From JAKACA01 sp050008715 (lineage in GTDB: Bacteria > Actinomycetota > Acidimicrobiia > Acidimicrobiales > Bog-793): a stretch of 16,275 nt of DNA. Made by a program: the position numbers and the translations under genes. Shown here piece by piece: positions 1 to 6,718 of this stretch (positions within the stretch are counted from its first letter, which is position 1; each line of letters opens with the position of its first letter). The notes beneath the pieces were generated by a model. That model ran no database searches. It was not told the DNA's origin and saw only the letters and a program-made list of their open reading frames with translations. The stretch covers positions 1 through 16,275 of the forward strand of contig JBEKMC010000079.1 of the NCBI GenBank assembly GCA_050008715.1, written 5' to 3'.

Positions 1-108
1 CGCAGCGGCCGGGTTCTGCGCAATTGGCGACCGTGAACCGAGTCAGGGCCGGAAGGCAGCAGCTCTCAGCGGACTCGCCGGTGTGCCGCAGGCGACCTGG
101 CTGCTGCG
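1..108 (+). ncRNA. ffs: Bacterial small signal recognition particle RNA (4.5S type)
   Basis: This is the RNA scaffold of the signal recognition particle; it binds Ffh and helps deliver nascent membrane proteins to FtsY. Positions 42-63 carry the signature GTCAGG-N-CCGGAAGG-N-AGCAGC, with the GGAA tetraloop at 51-54 and the two symmetric internal-loop strands that contact Ffh. The rest folds as one long hairpin. Bases 1-13 pair with 96-108 over 13 base pairs with two G-U wobbles, 16-20 pair with 87-91, 26-30 with 75-79, and 31-33 with 70-72. There is no Alu domain, so it is the short ~100-nt form. The 5' end may lie a few bases before the window, because pairing is still perfect at base 1. The ffs-dnaX-ybaB-recR neighbourhood is common in bacteria and supports the call. 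No promoter is visible because the window begins here. Confidence 0.95.
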
Positions 109-135
109 CTCGGTAGCGCCGACTTCGCGCCGAGC
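108..135 (+). terminator. Candidate terminator hairpin after the SRP RNA
   Basis: GCTCGG at 108-113 pairs with CCGAGC at 130-135, and inside it GCG at 116-118 can pair with CGC at 126-128, leaving a 7-nt loop. The hairpin begins at the last base of the SRP RNA closing stem, which is where a terminator would be expected. It lacks a run of T afterwards (the following bases are CGAGCTGTGTCC), as is common in high-GC actinobacteria. It may only attenuate, with read-through into dnaX. Confidence 0.35.
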
Positions 136-180
136 CGAGCTGTGTCCCGTAGCCCGTACGGGGGGCCGCCGGGCGCCCTA

Positions 181-2142
181 ATGTCGATCGCCGTGGCCGA
201 ACCGTTCCAATCGCTCTATCGGCGGTACCGGCCGCAGCGGTTCTCGGAGGTGCGCGGGCAGGACCATGTCGTACTCGGCCTTCGCAATGCCGTCCGAGAC
301 GAGCGCGTGGCGCACGCGTACCTTTTCTCCGGACCCCGCGGGACCGGCAAGACGTCGACCGCCCGCATCCTCGCCAAGGCACTGAACTGCGCCGTTCCTG
401 AGGACGGCGAGCCGTGTGGCCGGTGCCCTTCCTGCGTCGACATCGCTCGTGGCGCTTCCCTCGACGTCCACGAGCTCGACGCCGCCTCCAACAACGGCGT
501 CGACGCCATGCGGGACCTCGTGGCGCGAGCGGCCCTTGCCACGCCAGGCAAGTGGAAGGTGTACATCGTCGACGAGGTCCACATGCTCTCGACGGCGGCG
601 TCGAACGCCCTCTTGAAGACACTGGAGGAGCCGCCGGCGCACGTCGTGTTCGTGCTGGCGACGACGGACCCCCAGAAAGTGCTGCCGACGATCAGGAGTC
701 GCACGCAGCACTTCGAATTCCATCTTCTCGAGGCTTCGACGCTCGAGGCCCTGCTCGGCGACATCGCCGGCGATGCTCAGCTCGACCTGCCGCCCGACGG
801 CATCGAGGCGGCAGTGCGGAGAGCTCACGGCTCGGCCCGTGACGCCCTCTCCGCGCTCGATCTCGTAGTGGCGGCCGGTGTCGTGGAGGACGACGCCCGC
901 TATGTCCAAGAGCTCATCGCCGCCATTGTCGAGCGCGACACGCGCCTCGCGCTCCACACTGTGGAAGCGGCGATGGGGGCGGGTTTCGATGCGGCGCGGC
1001 TTGCCGGCGAGCTGGTCGATGGCTTGCGAGGAGTCTTCCTGTCGGCCATGGCGCCGGAGCTGCGTCGGTCCATGGCTGTTGGACAGCCCCAGGCGGAGGG
1101 GGCGGCGCCACTTCTCGGTCCTGCCCGGAGTGTTCGGGCACTCGAGGTCGTCGGCGCGGCCATCGTGGACATGCGGGAGGCGCTTGACGCTCGCACGACG
1201 TTCGAGGTGGCGCTCGTGCGCCTCACCCATCCCGAGGTGGACGAGGGACCCGCCGCCCTGCTCGAGCGCATCGAGCGGTTGGAGCGGCGGGTCAACGAGC
1301 TGTCCAATGGCGCCTCGCCGGGCGGAGCGCCCACCGTCCAGGCGCCGGTTCCTCCGGCGTCCCGACCGCCGGTACCGGGCCGACCGGTAGCGGATGCCCC
1401 GTCCTCTGCAGCCGCCGAGTCCGCCGAACGACGGCTGGTGCCGGAATCCGGGCGCAATACCTCAGTCGGTGGGGCCGCGCCGGCGCTCGGCGCCTATCTG
1501 CGCCAGCCGCCCCCCACCGCGGGACCCGAGCCGGTGCTCGCGCCGCCGTCGCCGCCCTCGACGCCCTCGAAGACGCCGGTCGCCCCGCCGGGCTCGATGT
1601 CCACGTCGACAGCGGAGCCCGCGAGGCCTGCCGCCACGGTGAATCAGCCGACCCGCGACGACCTCGTTCTCGCGTGGGGGGATCACGTGCTCTCGAGCCT
1701 CAAGCCGAGGGCGAGGGCGGCGTTCACGGCGGGTCGTTTCGTGTCGGTCGAGGACGGGGTCGCCGTATTTGCCCTGCCCAACTCCGCACACGTCGAGCAC
1801 GCTGCTCCGCTCGTGACCGAGGTAGCCGAGGCGATCAGCCGTCACGTCGGCACTCGGGTCGGGCTGCGCCTGGTCACCGAGGCGGGCGAGGTTGGAGTGG
1901 GAGCGAACGAGGGGGGCGCCAGGGACGAGACGCGTGACGGCGGCGTCCCCGATGGCGATGATGGCAGGTCGCCGCCGCGACCGCTGACGCGACCCGCGGC
2001 TGCCGCCGGGTCGGAGGCGGACGAGGAACCGGCTGATTTCGAGGATTTGGCCCCCGGCGAGGTTGCCGGGCGGCATGATTCACTCTCGTGGGCGGAGGGC
2101 CGCCTGCTCGAGGCGTTCCCAGGAACCGAGGAGGTGCCCTGA
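181..2142 (+). CDS. dnaX: DNA polymerase III subunit gamma/tau
   Basis: DnaX is the ATPase of the DNA polymerase III clamp loader and ties the loader to the polymerase and replicative helicase. Numbering from the ATG at 181 (653 aa), the AAA+ module has Walker A SGPRGTGKTS at about 50-59, a four-Cys zinc site (C70, C79, C82, C85), Walker B IVDEVH around 129-134 and the SRC-type arginine motif IRSRTQ at 171-176. A Pro/Ala/Ser-rich linker covers roughly 380-510. A small folded domain follows (about 512-595), then an acidic, charged tail ending SWAEGRLLEAFPG. The start is uncertain: GTG 142 and GTG 193 are also in frame, and no clear Shine-Dalgarno precedes any of them. The GTG at 193 would give the common VAxxQSLYRRYRPQRF-like beginning. 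The stop overlaps the next start by one base (ATG within TGATG), so ybaB is coupled. Confidence 0.96.
   Translation: MSIAVAEPFQSLYRRYRPQRFSEVRGQDHVVLGLRNAVRDERVAHAYLFSGPRGTGKTSTARILAKALNCAVPEDGEPCGRCPSCVDIARGASLDVHELDAASNNGVDAMRDLVARAALATPGKWKVYIVDEVHMLSTAASNALLKTLEEPPAHVVFVLATTDPQKVLPTIRSRTQHFEFHLLEASTLEALLGDIAGDAQLDLPPDGIEAAVRRAHGSARDALSALDLVVAAGVVEDDARYVQELIAAIVERDTRLALHTVEAAMGAGFDAARLAGELVDGLRGVFLSAMAPELRRSMAVGQPQAEGAAPLLGPARSVRALEVVGAAIVDMREALDARTTFEVALVRLTHPEVDEGPAALLERIERLERRVNELSNGASPGGAPTVQAPVPPASRPPVPGRPVADAPSSAAAESAERRLVPESGRNTSVGGAAPALGAYLRQPPPTAGPEPVLAPPSPPSTPSKTPVAPPGSMSTSTAEPARPAATVNQPTRDDLVLAWGDHVLSSLKPRARAAFTAGRFVSVEDGVAVFALPNSAHVEHAAPLVTEVAEAISRHVGTRVGLRLVTEAGEVGVGANEGGARDETRDGGVPDGDDGRSPPRPLTRPAAAAGSEADEEPADFEDLAPGEVAGRHDSLSWAEGRLLEAFPGTEEVP
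2128..2136 (+). promoter_or_regulatory. Strong Shine-Dalgarno that fixes the ybaB start
   Basis: The sequence GAGGAGGTG lies inside the end of dnaX, five bases before the ATG at 2142. It is the best ribosome binding site in the window and decides the ATG at 2142 over an in-frame upstream ATG at 2088, which would run deep inside dnaX and has no such site. Confidence 0.8.
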
Positions 2143-2810
2143 TGCCAGAGGACGACGACCAACCGAACGCCGACGAGATGGACGACGACGAGGACGCGGA
2201 CGACGAGGAGGCGCACGCCCTCGCCGGCAGCCTGAGCGGGCTGCTTGCTCAGCTGGGAGTGGCCTCGGAACAGCTGGACGACGTGGCCGAAGAGGCCTCG
2301 GACACGATCGTGGAGGGATCCTCGGCGGGCGGTTCCGTCGTGATTCAGTTGACCGGCTCCTTGGATGCAGTGTCGATCCACATCGACCCAGTGCTCGTTG
2401 ACCCGACCGACGTCGGCATGCTGGAAGACGCCGTCCTCGCCGCCCTGCGCGACGCGTTGGCTCAGGTCGTCGAACTGCAAGCGGAGCTGGCTGGCGAGCT
2501 CGAGAGCGCCGAGATGGATCTTTCTGGTCTCCTCGGGCGGCTGGGCGGGCTGGCGAGCTTCGGAGGGCTCGGCCTCCCTGACCTAGGCGATCTTGGCAAC
2601 CCAGAGGACCTCATCGCCGGCCTGAGTGGTGCGCTCGGCAACCTCCCCGGCGGTCTCGTGGCCTCGTTCCCGCCGGGACTGAGCGACATGATGGCGGGGC
2701 TCGGCCTTGCCGGAAGCGGGACACCCGCCGCCGCACCCAACGACTCGCGCACCGACGAGACCAGCGACGAGACACCCAGCGAGGACGATGACAGCACCCC
2801 GGAGGCCTGA
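2142..2810 (+). CDS. YbaB/EbfC-family nucleoid-associated protein, long acidic form
   Basis: YbaB/EbfC proteins are small dimeric DNA-binding proteins usually encoded between dnaX and recR, and that position is the main support here. The 222-residue product is about twice the usual ~100-110. Residues 1-24 are almost all Asp/Glu (a DDDEDADDEE run). The YbaB-like core, about 30-125, has the family pattern of a helix, a GSVVIQLTGSLDAVSIHIDP strand pair, then a long C-terminal helix (LEDAVLAALRDALAQVVELQAELAGEL). About 130-190 is Gly/Leu rich with repeated LGxL and PGGL elements, resembling an expanded version of the usual Gly-rich YbaB tail. The last ~25 residues are again acidic (TDETSDETPSEDDDSTPEA). 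The strong acidity is odd for a DNA-binding protein. It overlaps dnaX by one base and its TGA directly abuts the recR start. A divergent YbaB is likely, but core similarity is modest. Confidence 0.8.
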   Translation: MPEDDDQPNADEMDDDEDADDEEAHALAGSLSGLLAQLGVASEQLDDVAEEASDTIVEGSSAGGSVVIQLTGSLDAVSIHIDPVLVDPTDVGMLEDAVLAALRDALAQVVELQAELAGELESAEMDLSGLLGRLGGLASFGGLGLPDLGDLGNPEDLIAGLSGALGNLPGGLVASFPPGLSDMMAGLGLAGSGTPAAAPNDSRTDETSDETPSEDDDSTPEA

Positions 2811-3416
2811 GTGACGGTGTTCGCCGGGCCGATCCAGGAGCTTGTCGACGAGCTCGGCCGCCTCCCCGGTATCGGCCCGAAGTCAGCTCAGCGGATTGCG
2901 TTTCACCTGCTCGAAGTGCCGAAGGAGGAGGCCCTCCGGCTCGCCTCGACGATCGCGGAGGTGAAAGACCGCATCAGGCTGTGCGAGCGGTGCTTCAACG
3001 TCGGCGAAGGCGCCCTGTGCTCCATCTGTTCCGACAGTCGGCGCGACGCGTCCATGGTGTGTGTCGTGGAGGATCCGCGTGACATCGTGGCCGTCGAGCG
3101 GACTCGGGAGTTCCACGGGACCTATCACGTTCTCGGAGGGGCGCTGAATCCGATCGAAGGTGTCGGGCCGGATCAACTCCGGGTTCGCGACCTGCTCGAG
3201 CGGCTCACGCCGGAAGCGGTCGTCGAAGTCATCATCTGTACGAACCCGAACCTCGAGGGCGAGGCGACGGCCATGTACCTCGCCCGTCTCCTCGGTCCCC
3301 TCGGCGTGAAGGTGACGCGGATAGCGAGCGGGCTCCCCGTCGGCGGCGACCTGGAGTACGCCGACGAGCTCACGCTCGGCCGCGCCCTCGTCGGCCGCCG
3401 AGAGATGGCCCAGTAG
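2811..3416 (+). CDS. recR: Recombination mediator protein RecR
   Basis: RecR works with RecF and RecO in gap repair, helping load RecA onto SSB-covered single-stranded DNA. The 201-aa length is normal. In order it has the helix-hairpin-helix (LPGIGPKSAQRIAFHLL, residues 18-34), a C4 zinc finger (C58, C61, C70, C73), a Toprim domain from about 81 to 175 (VCVVEDPRDIVAVE, TNPNLEGEATAMYL), and the conserved C-terminal stretch GLPVGGDLEYADELTLGRAL. The start is the GTG immediately after the ybaB stop; GGAGG at 2801-2805 lies five bases upstream, inside the ybaB end. The abutting arrangement implies coupled translation with ybaB and dnaX. No missing motif is visible. Confidence 0.97.
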   Translation: MTVFAGPIQELVDELGRLPGIGPKSAQRIAFHLLEVPKEEALRLASTIAEVKDRIRLCERCFNVGEGALCSICSDSRRDASMVCVVEDPRDIVAVERTREFHGTYHVLGGALNPIEGVGPDQLRVRDLLERLTPEAVVEVIICTNPNLEGEATAMYLARLLGPLGVKVTRIASGLPVGGDLEYADELTLGRALVGRREMAQ

Positions 3417-3481
3417 GCCCGACCGCGAACCGCGGCGACGCGGCGCCTGCCTCTGATTGACCGCGCAACCTCGTGCACGAA

Positions 3482-3509
3482 GTAACCGGCGACCCCACCG
3501 GCCGGTCAC
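3482..3509 (+). terminator. Weak candidate terminator hairpin downstream of recR
   Basis: GTAACCGGC at 3482-3490 can pair with GCCGGTCAC at 3501-3509 with one A-C mismatch and a 10-nt loop. It sits 65 bases after the recR stop in the 161-bp gap between convergent recR and thiolase. No T-run follows, so this is only a candidate. Confidence 0.25.
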
Positions 3510-3543
3510 TCTGGGTACGAGGTTCGTCGCGGACCCGCCGCAG

Positions 3544-3577
3544 CGCACAACGCCGGCCGGCCCGCCGCCGGCGTGCG
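3544..3577 (-). terminator. Candidate terminator hairpin of the thiolase gene
   Basis: CGCA and CGCCGGC (3544-3547 and 3551-3557, separated by a 3-nt bulge) pair with GCCGGCG and TGCG at 3567-3577, 11 base pairs in all with a 9-nt loop. The stem begins at the base next to the thiolase stop codon. It is very GC rich with no U-run, as in other hairpins of this window. It could also stop convergent transcripts from recR. Confidence 0.4.
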
Positions 3578-4762
3578 TCAGTCGATCGTGCGCAGCAGGG
3601 CAGCGTCGCCTTGTCCGCCGCCGCCGCAGAGCGCGACCGCGCCGACGCCGCCGCCGCGACGCTTCAGCTCGTGCAGGATCGTGAGTGCCAACCGCGTGCC
3701 CGACATGCCGATCGGGTGACCGAGGGCGATGGCGCCACCGTTGACGTTCACGACGTCGTCGGAGATCGCCAGGTCGTCGATCGACGCCACACCGACGGCG
3801 GCGAAGGCTTCGTTGATCTCGAACAGGTCGACGTCCCCGAGAGTGAGTGCGGAGCGTGCGACGGCGTTCAGGATCGCCCGGGACGGCTGGGTCAACAGCG
3901 ACGTGTCCGGTCCTGCGACCTGGCCGTAGGCGACGATCTCGCCGAGTGGGGTGATACCGAGCTGTTCGGCCTTGGCTCGCGACGTCACGATGACCGCCGC
4001 CCCCCCGTCGGAGATCTGGCTGGCATTTCCCGCCGTGATCGTCCCTTGAGGGTCGAAGGCCGGCTTGAGCTTGGCGAGCGACTCGATCGTCGTCTCCGGC
4101 CGCACACCCTCGTCGGTGTCGAACACGACGGGATCGCCCTTGCGCTGGGGAACGTTCACCGGCACGATCTCGTCGGCGAAACGGCCATCCTTGATGGCCG
4201 CTGCCGCCCGCTCGTGCGAGGTGGCTGCGAAGGCGTCCTGCCGCTCGCGGCTGATGGCCGCCTTGCCGGCGTATCCCTCCGTCCCGGCTCCCATGGGGAC
4301 GCGGTCGAAGGCGTCGAAGAGCCCGTCGTACATCATCGAGTCCACGACCTTCTGGTCACCGGCCCGGTAGCCGGCGCGTGCCCCGGGGAGCAGGTAGGGG
4401 GCCGCCGTCATCGACTCCATCCCGCCGGCGACGATGATCTCGGCGTCGCCCGCCTGGATGAGCAGGTCCGCCAGATACAGGGCGTTCAAGCCGGAGAGGC
4501 AGACTTTGTTGATCGTCGTGGCCGGCACCGTCATCGGGATGCCGGCCTTCACCGCCGCCTGGCGAGCGGTGATCTGGCCCTGGCCGGCCTGCAGCACTTG
4601 ACCCATGAACACGTAGTCCACGTCGGTCGGCTTCACCCCTGCCCGCTCGAGGGCGGCGGAGATGGCGAGGCCGCCGAGATCCATGGCGGTGAAACCCGCC
4701 AAGGCTCCAGACAGCTTTCCGATCGGCGTACGGGCCCCTGCGACGACGACGGATCCGGGCAT
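3578..4762 (-). CDS. Acetyl-CoA acetyltransferase (thiolase)
   Basis: Biosynthetic-type thiolases condense two acetyl-CoA to acetoacetyl-CoA, and the same family includes degradative 3-ketoacyl-CoA thiolases. The 394-aa product has the full thiolase signature set: the acylated Cys in NKVCLSGLNA (C88), NEAF at 317-320, the GHPIGMSG histidine (H349), and the second active-site Cys in ALCGGGGQGDA (C379). The start is ATG 4762 because AGGAGGG (4767-4773 on the plus-strand coordinates) lies just upstream; the frame stays open further upstream but reads nonsense. It is divergent from ccr across a 126-bp gap. With ccr, epimerase, ecm and hbd nearby, the likely role is the first step of the ethylmalonyl-CoA pathway (phaA/atoB type). 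Residues 158-170 (MGAGTEGYAGKAA) depart slightly from the common AENVA form there. Substrate chain length cannot be settled by sequence alone. Confidence 0.92.
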   Translation of the reverse strand: MPGSVVVAGARTPIGKLSGALAGFTAMDLGGLAISAALERAGVKPTDVDYVFMGQVLQAGQGQITARQAAVKAGIPMTVPATTINKVCLSGLNALYLADLLIQAGDAEIIVAGGMESMTAAPYLLPGARAGYRAGDQKVVDSMMYDGLFDAFDRVPMGAGTEGYAGKAAISRERQDAFAATSHERAAAAIKDGRFADEIVPVNVPQRKGDPVVFDTDEGVRPETTIESLAKLKPAFDPQGTITAGNASQISDGGAAVIVTSRAKAEQLGITPLGEIVAYGQVAGPDTSLLTQPSRAILNAVARSALTLGDVDLFEINEAFAAVGVASIDDLAISDDVVNVNGGAIALGHPIGMSGTRLALTILHELKRRGGGVGAVALCGGGGQGDAALLRTID

Positions 4763-4766
4763 GTGA

Positions 4767-4773
4767 CCCTCCT
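4767..4773 (-). promoter_or_regulatory. Shine-Dalgarno deciding the thiolase start
   Basis: On the minus strand this reads AGGAGGG, four bases before the ATG at 4762. It supports this start over upstream extension, and it contrasts with ccr, hbd and lhr, which have no such site. Confidence 0.75.
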
Positions 4774-4816
4774 GGGTGCTGGATGGAGCGGCCGGGCGAT
4801 CGGCCTGCGCAACGCG

Positions 4817-4844
4817 GCCGAGCCTACCGCCGGACGGCTTCGGC
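4817..4844. promoter_or_regulatory. Imperfect inverted repeat and possible -10 in the thiolase/ccr divergent region
   Basis: GCCGAGCC (4817-4824) pairs with GGCTTCGGC (4836-4844) with a single-base bulge, an 11-nt spacer between them. On the minus strand the same segment contains TAGGCT (4826-4821), a TANNNT hexamer that could be the thiolase -10 and would give a 5' leader of roughly 50 nt. An operator here could act on both divergent genes. No convincing -35 is seen for either direction. Confidence 0.3.
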
Positions 4845-4876
4845 GAGCACCTCGAAGGACGCAAATGACCAAGTAG

Positions 4877-4882
4877 TAGCCT
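4877..4882 (+). promoter_or_regulatory. Candidate -10 hexamer for a leaderless ccr transcript
   Basis: TAGCCT (TANNNT class) is followed by exactly six bases (CCGGCC) and then the ccr ATG, so transcription would begin at or next to the start codon. There is no Shine-Dalgarno before ccr, which fits a leaderless mRNA. The hbd and lhr starts in this window have the same spacing. Confidence 0.5.
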
Positions 4883-4888
4883 CCGGCC

Positions 4889-6229
4889 ATGGACGCAATC
4901 CGCGACGCCATCCTCGCCGGCGCACCAGGCGAGGAGCTTGCCGCCATCCCGATTCCCGAGTCGTTCCGGGCGGCCTTCGTCCGTGAGGACGAGCTGGACA
5001 TGTTCGAGGGCCTCGCCACGAACGAGAAGGATCCCCGCCGGTCCTTGCACGTCGACGAGGTACCGGTGCCGAAGATCGCGCCCGACGAGTGCTACATCGC
5101 CGTCATGGCGAGCTCCATCAACTTCAACACCGTCTGGACCTCGATCTTCGAGCCGGTTCCGACGTTCGCCTTCCTTGCCCGCCTCGGTCGTGAGAGTGAG
5201 TGGGGAAAGCGTCACGACCTGCCCTATCACGTGGTCGGATCGGACGCCTCCGGCGTCGTGCTACGTGTCGGCTCGGCCGTTCGGGACTGGAAGCCCGGCG
5301 ACCGGGTCGTCGTCCACTGCAATTACGTGGACGCGCAGGATCCGCGAGCCCACGACGACGCCATGATGGCGTCCAACCAGCGGATCTGGGGCTTCGAGAG
5401 CAACTTCGGTGGGCTCGCCGACCTGAGCGTCGTGCGCGCCAACCAGCTCATGCCGAAGCCCGAGCACTTGAGCTGGGAGGAGGCGGCAGTCAACGCCCTC
5501 ACGAACTCGACGTCGTACCGGATGCTCGTGTCGCACAACGGCGCCGCCATGAAACAAGGCGACGTCGTGCTCATCTGGGGTGCCACCGGCGGCCTCGGCG
5601 GCTACGCCGTCCAGTACGTGCTGAACGGCGGCGGCATCCCGGTCGGCGTCGTCAGCTCCGGCTCGAAGGCGAAGCTCCTCGAAGGCCTCGGATGCGAGGC
5701 CGTGATCGACCGTGCGGCGAAGGCGTACCGTTTCTGGGCCGACGAGCACACCCAGGACGAGTCCGAGTGGCGCCGCCTCGGCAAGGACATCCGTGGCCTC
5801 GTCGGCGAGGATCCCGACATCGTCTTCGAGCACCCCGGCCGCCAGACGATGGGGGCCTCAGTCTTCGTCGCCAAGCGCGGCGGCACGATCGTCACGTGCG
5901 CGGCCACCTCCGGCTACATGGTCGAGTACGACAACCGCCATCTGTGGATGAAGCTCAAGTCGATCAAGTCGTCCCACTTCGCCAACTACCGGGAGGCCTG
6001 GGAGGCGAATCGCTTGATCCGCCTCGGGAAGATCCAGCCCATCCTGTCGGCCGTCTACCCGCTCACCGACGTCGGTGAGGCTGCCTCGCAGGTGCACTAC
6101 AACCTCCACGAGGGCAAGATCGCCGTGCTGTGCCTGGCGCCCGGCGAGGGCCTCGGCATCTCTGATCCCGAGTTCAGGGACAAGGTCGGGGAGGACAAGA
6201 TCACGATGTTCAGGAGGTTGGGGGCGTGA
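4889..6229 (+). CDS. ccr: Crotonyl-CoA carboxylase/reductase
   Basis: Ccr reductively carboxylates crotonyl-CoA with NADPH and CO2 to (2S)-ethylmalonyl-CoA, the key step of the ethylmalonyl-CoA pathway and a source of polyketide extender units. The 446-aa protein is a full-length medium-chain reductase. It has the family hallmark SSINFNTVWTSIFEPV (75-90), the Rossmann loop IWGATGGLGGYAV (229-241), and WGFESNFGG (167-175). The residues reported to hold CO2 in the Kitasatospora enzyme (Asn81, Phe170, Glu171, His365) appear conserved here as N80, F169, E170 and H363 (SSHFANYREA), so a carboxylating enzyme is expected, not a plain enoyl reductase. The start at ATG 4889 has no Shine-Dalgarno but a well-placed TAGCCT -10, so the transcript may be leaderless. 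Its TGA overlaps the GTG of the epimerase gene, which suggests coupling. Confidence 0.96.
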   Translation: MDAIRDAILAGAPGEELAAIPIPESFRAAFVREDELDMFEGLATNEKDPRRSLHVDEVPVPKIAPDECYIAVMASSINFNTVWTSIFEPVPTFAFLARLGRESEWGKRHDLPYHVVGSDASGVVLRVGSAVRDWKPGDRVVVHCNYVDAQDPRAHDDAMMASNQRIWGFESNFGGLADLSVVRANQLMPKPEHLSWEEAAVNALTNSTSYRMLVSHNGAAMKQGDVVLIWGATGGLGGYAVQYVLNGGGIPVGVVSSGSKAKLLEGLGCEAVIDRAAKAYRFWADEHTQDESEWRRLGKDIRGLVGEDPDIVFEHPGRQTMGASVFVAKRGGTIVTCAATSGYMVEYDNRHLWMKLKSIKSSHFANYREAWEANRLIRLGKIQPILSAVYPLTDVGEAASQVHYNLHEGKIAVLCLAPGEGLGISDPEFRDKVGEDKITMFRRLGA

Positions 6230-6642
6230 GTGGGCTGGGTTTCGAACTGACAGAGATCGATCACGTCGCCATCGCCGTGCGCGATCTCGATGCAGCCGTG
6301 GCCTGGTACGCCGAGACGCTCGGTGCCACGGTCGCCCACCGGGAACTGATCGAGACCGACGGCGTCGAGGAGGCGCTGCTCAAGGTGGCGGACTCGTACG
6401 TGCAGCTACTGACGCCCACTCGGGACGATTCGCCCGTGGCGAAGTACCTCGAGCGCCGCGGCGAGGGTATCCACCATGTCGGGTACCGCGTGAGCGACTG
6501 CGCCGCCGCCCTCGCGTCGATGCAGGCGGCGGGGGCGACGACGATCGACGCGGCCCCTCGCCTCGGCTCGCGTGGCACGACAGTCGCCTTCGTCCACCCG
6601 AAGAGCGCTTTCGGAGCGTTGATCGAGCTCGTGCAGGAATAG
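6226..6642 (+). CDS. Ethylmalonyl-CoA/methylmalonyl-CoA epimerase
   Basis: This VOC-fold metalloenzyme interconverts the 2R and 2S epimers of ethylmalonyl-CoA and methylmalonyl-CoA. The 138-aa length is typical. Metal-ligand positions of the family are present: H13 in IDHVAIAV, Q60 in SYVQLL, H83/H84 in GIHHVGYRV, and E134 in ALIELVQE. The conserved HPKSAFG segment precedes the last strand. The GTG start overlaps the ccr stop (GTGA) and AGGAGG at 6212-6217 lies eight bases upstream. A gene following ccr this closely most likely serves the epimer switch between Ccr and the ethylmalonyl-CoA mutase. These enzymes usually also accept methylmalonyl-CoA, so it may also serve the propionyl-CoA branch. 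The symbols epi and mce are both used in the field, so I leave the symbol empty. Confidence 0.93.
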   Translation: MSGLGFELTEIDHVAIAVRDLDAAVAWYAETLGATVAHRELIETDGVEEALLKVADSYVQLLTPTRDDSPVAKYLERRGEGIHHVGYRVSDCAAALASMQAAGATTIDAAPRLGSRGTTVAFVHPKSAFGALIELVQE

Positions 6643-6661
6643 CAGGAACAACCGGCCGGCA

Positions 6662-6704
6662 CGGAGCGACACAGGCGCTCCGGCGAGAGGTCCTGGCTCG
6701 CCGG
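6662..6704. promoter_or_regulatory. Two overlapping hairpins between the epimerase and carboxylase genes
   Basis: CGGAGCG (6662-6668) pairs with CGCTCCG (6676-6682) over 7 bp with a 7-nt loop. CCGGCGAG (6680-6687) pairs with CTCGCCGG (6697-6704) over 8 bp with a 9-nt loop. They share 6680-6682 and so compete with each other. The first may terminate the ccr-epimerase transcript. The second ends at the base before a TAGCCT hexamer and could be an operator for the carboxylase gene. Neither is followed by a T-run. Confidence 0.4.
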
Positions 6705-6710
6705 TAGCCT
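6705..6710 (+). promoter_or_regulatory. Candidate -10 hexamer of the acyl-CoA carboxylase gene
   Basis: TAGCCT, the same hexamer as at ccr, lies eight bases before the ATG at 6719. A start site at A6717 or A6719 would give an mRNA with no leader or a two-base leader. Only GAGGAC directly abutting the ATG resembles a Shine-Dalgarno, and it is too close to function well. Confidence 0.4.
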
Positions 6711-6718
6711 TCGAGGAC

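Noticed and set aside
2088..2141. Upstream ATG as the ybaB start
   Set aside because: It would overlap dnaX by 55 bases, and the strong GAGGAGGTG is placed correctly only for the ATG at 2142.
181..2142. Programmed frameshift in dnaX producing a short gamma form
   Set aside because: I see no A-rich slippery heptamer with a following hairpin; the linker coding region is GC-rich throughout, so only the full-length product is supported.
3473..4876. 467-residue plus-strand open frame opposite the thiolase
   Set aside because: Composition is typical of an antisense shadow, while the thiolase frame has all catalytic residues and a strong Shine-Dalgarno.
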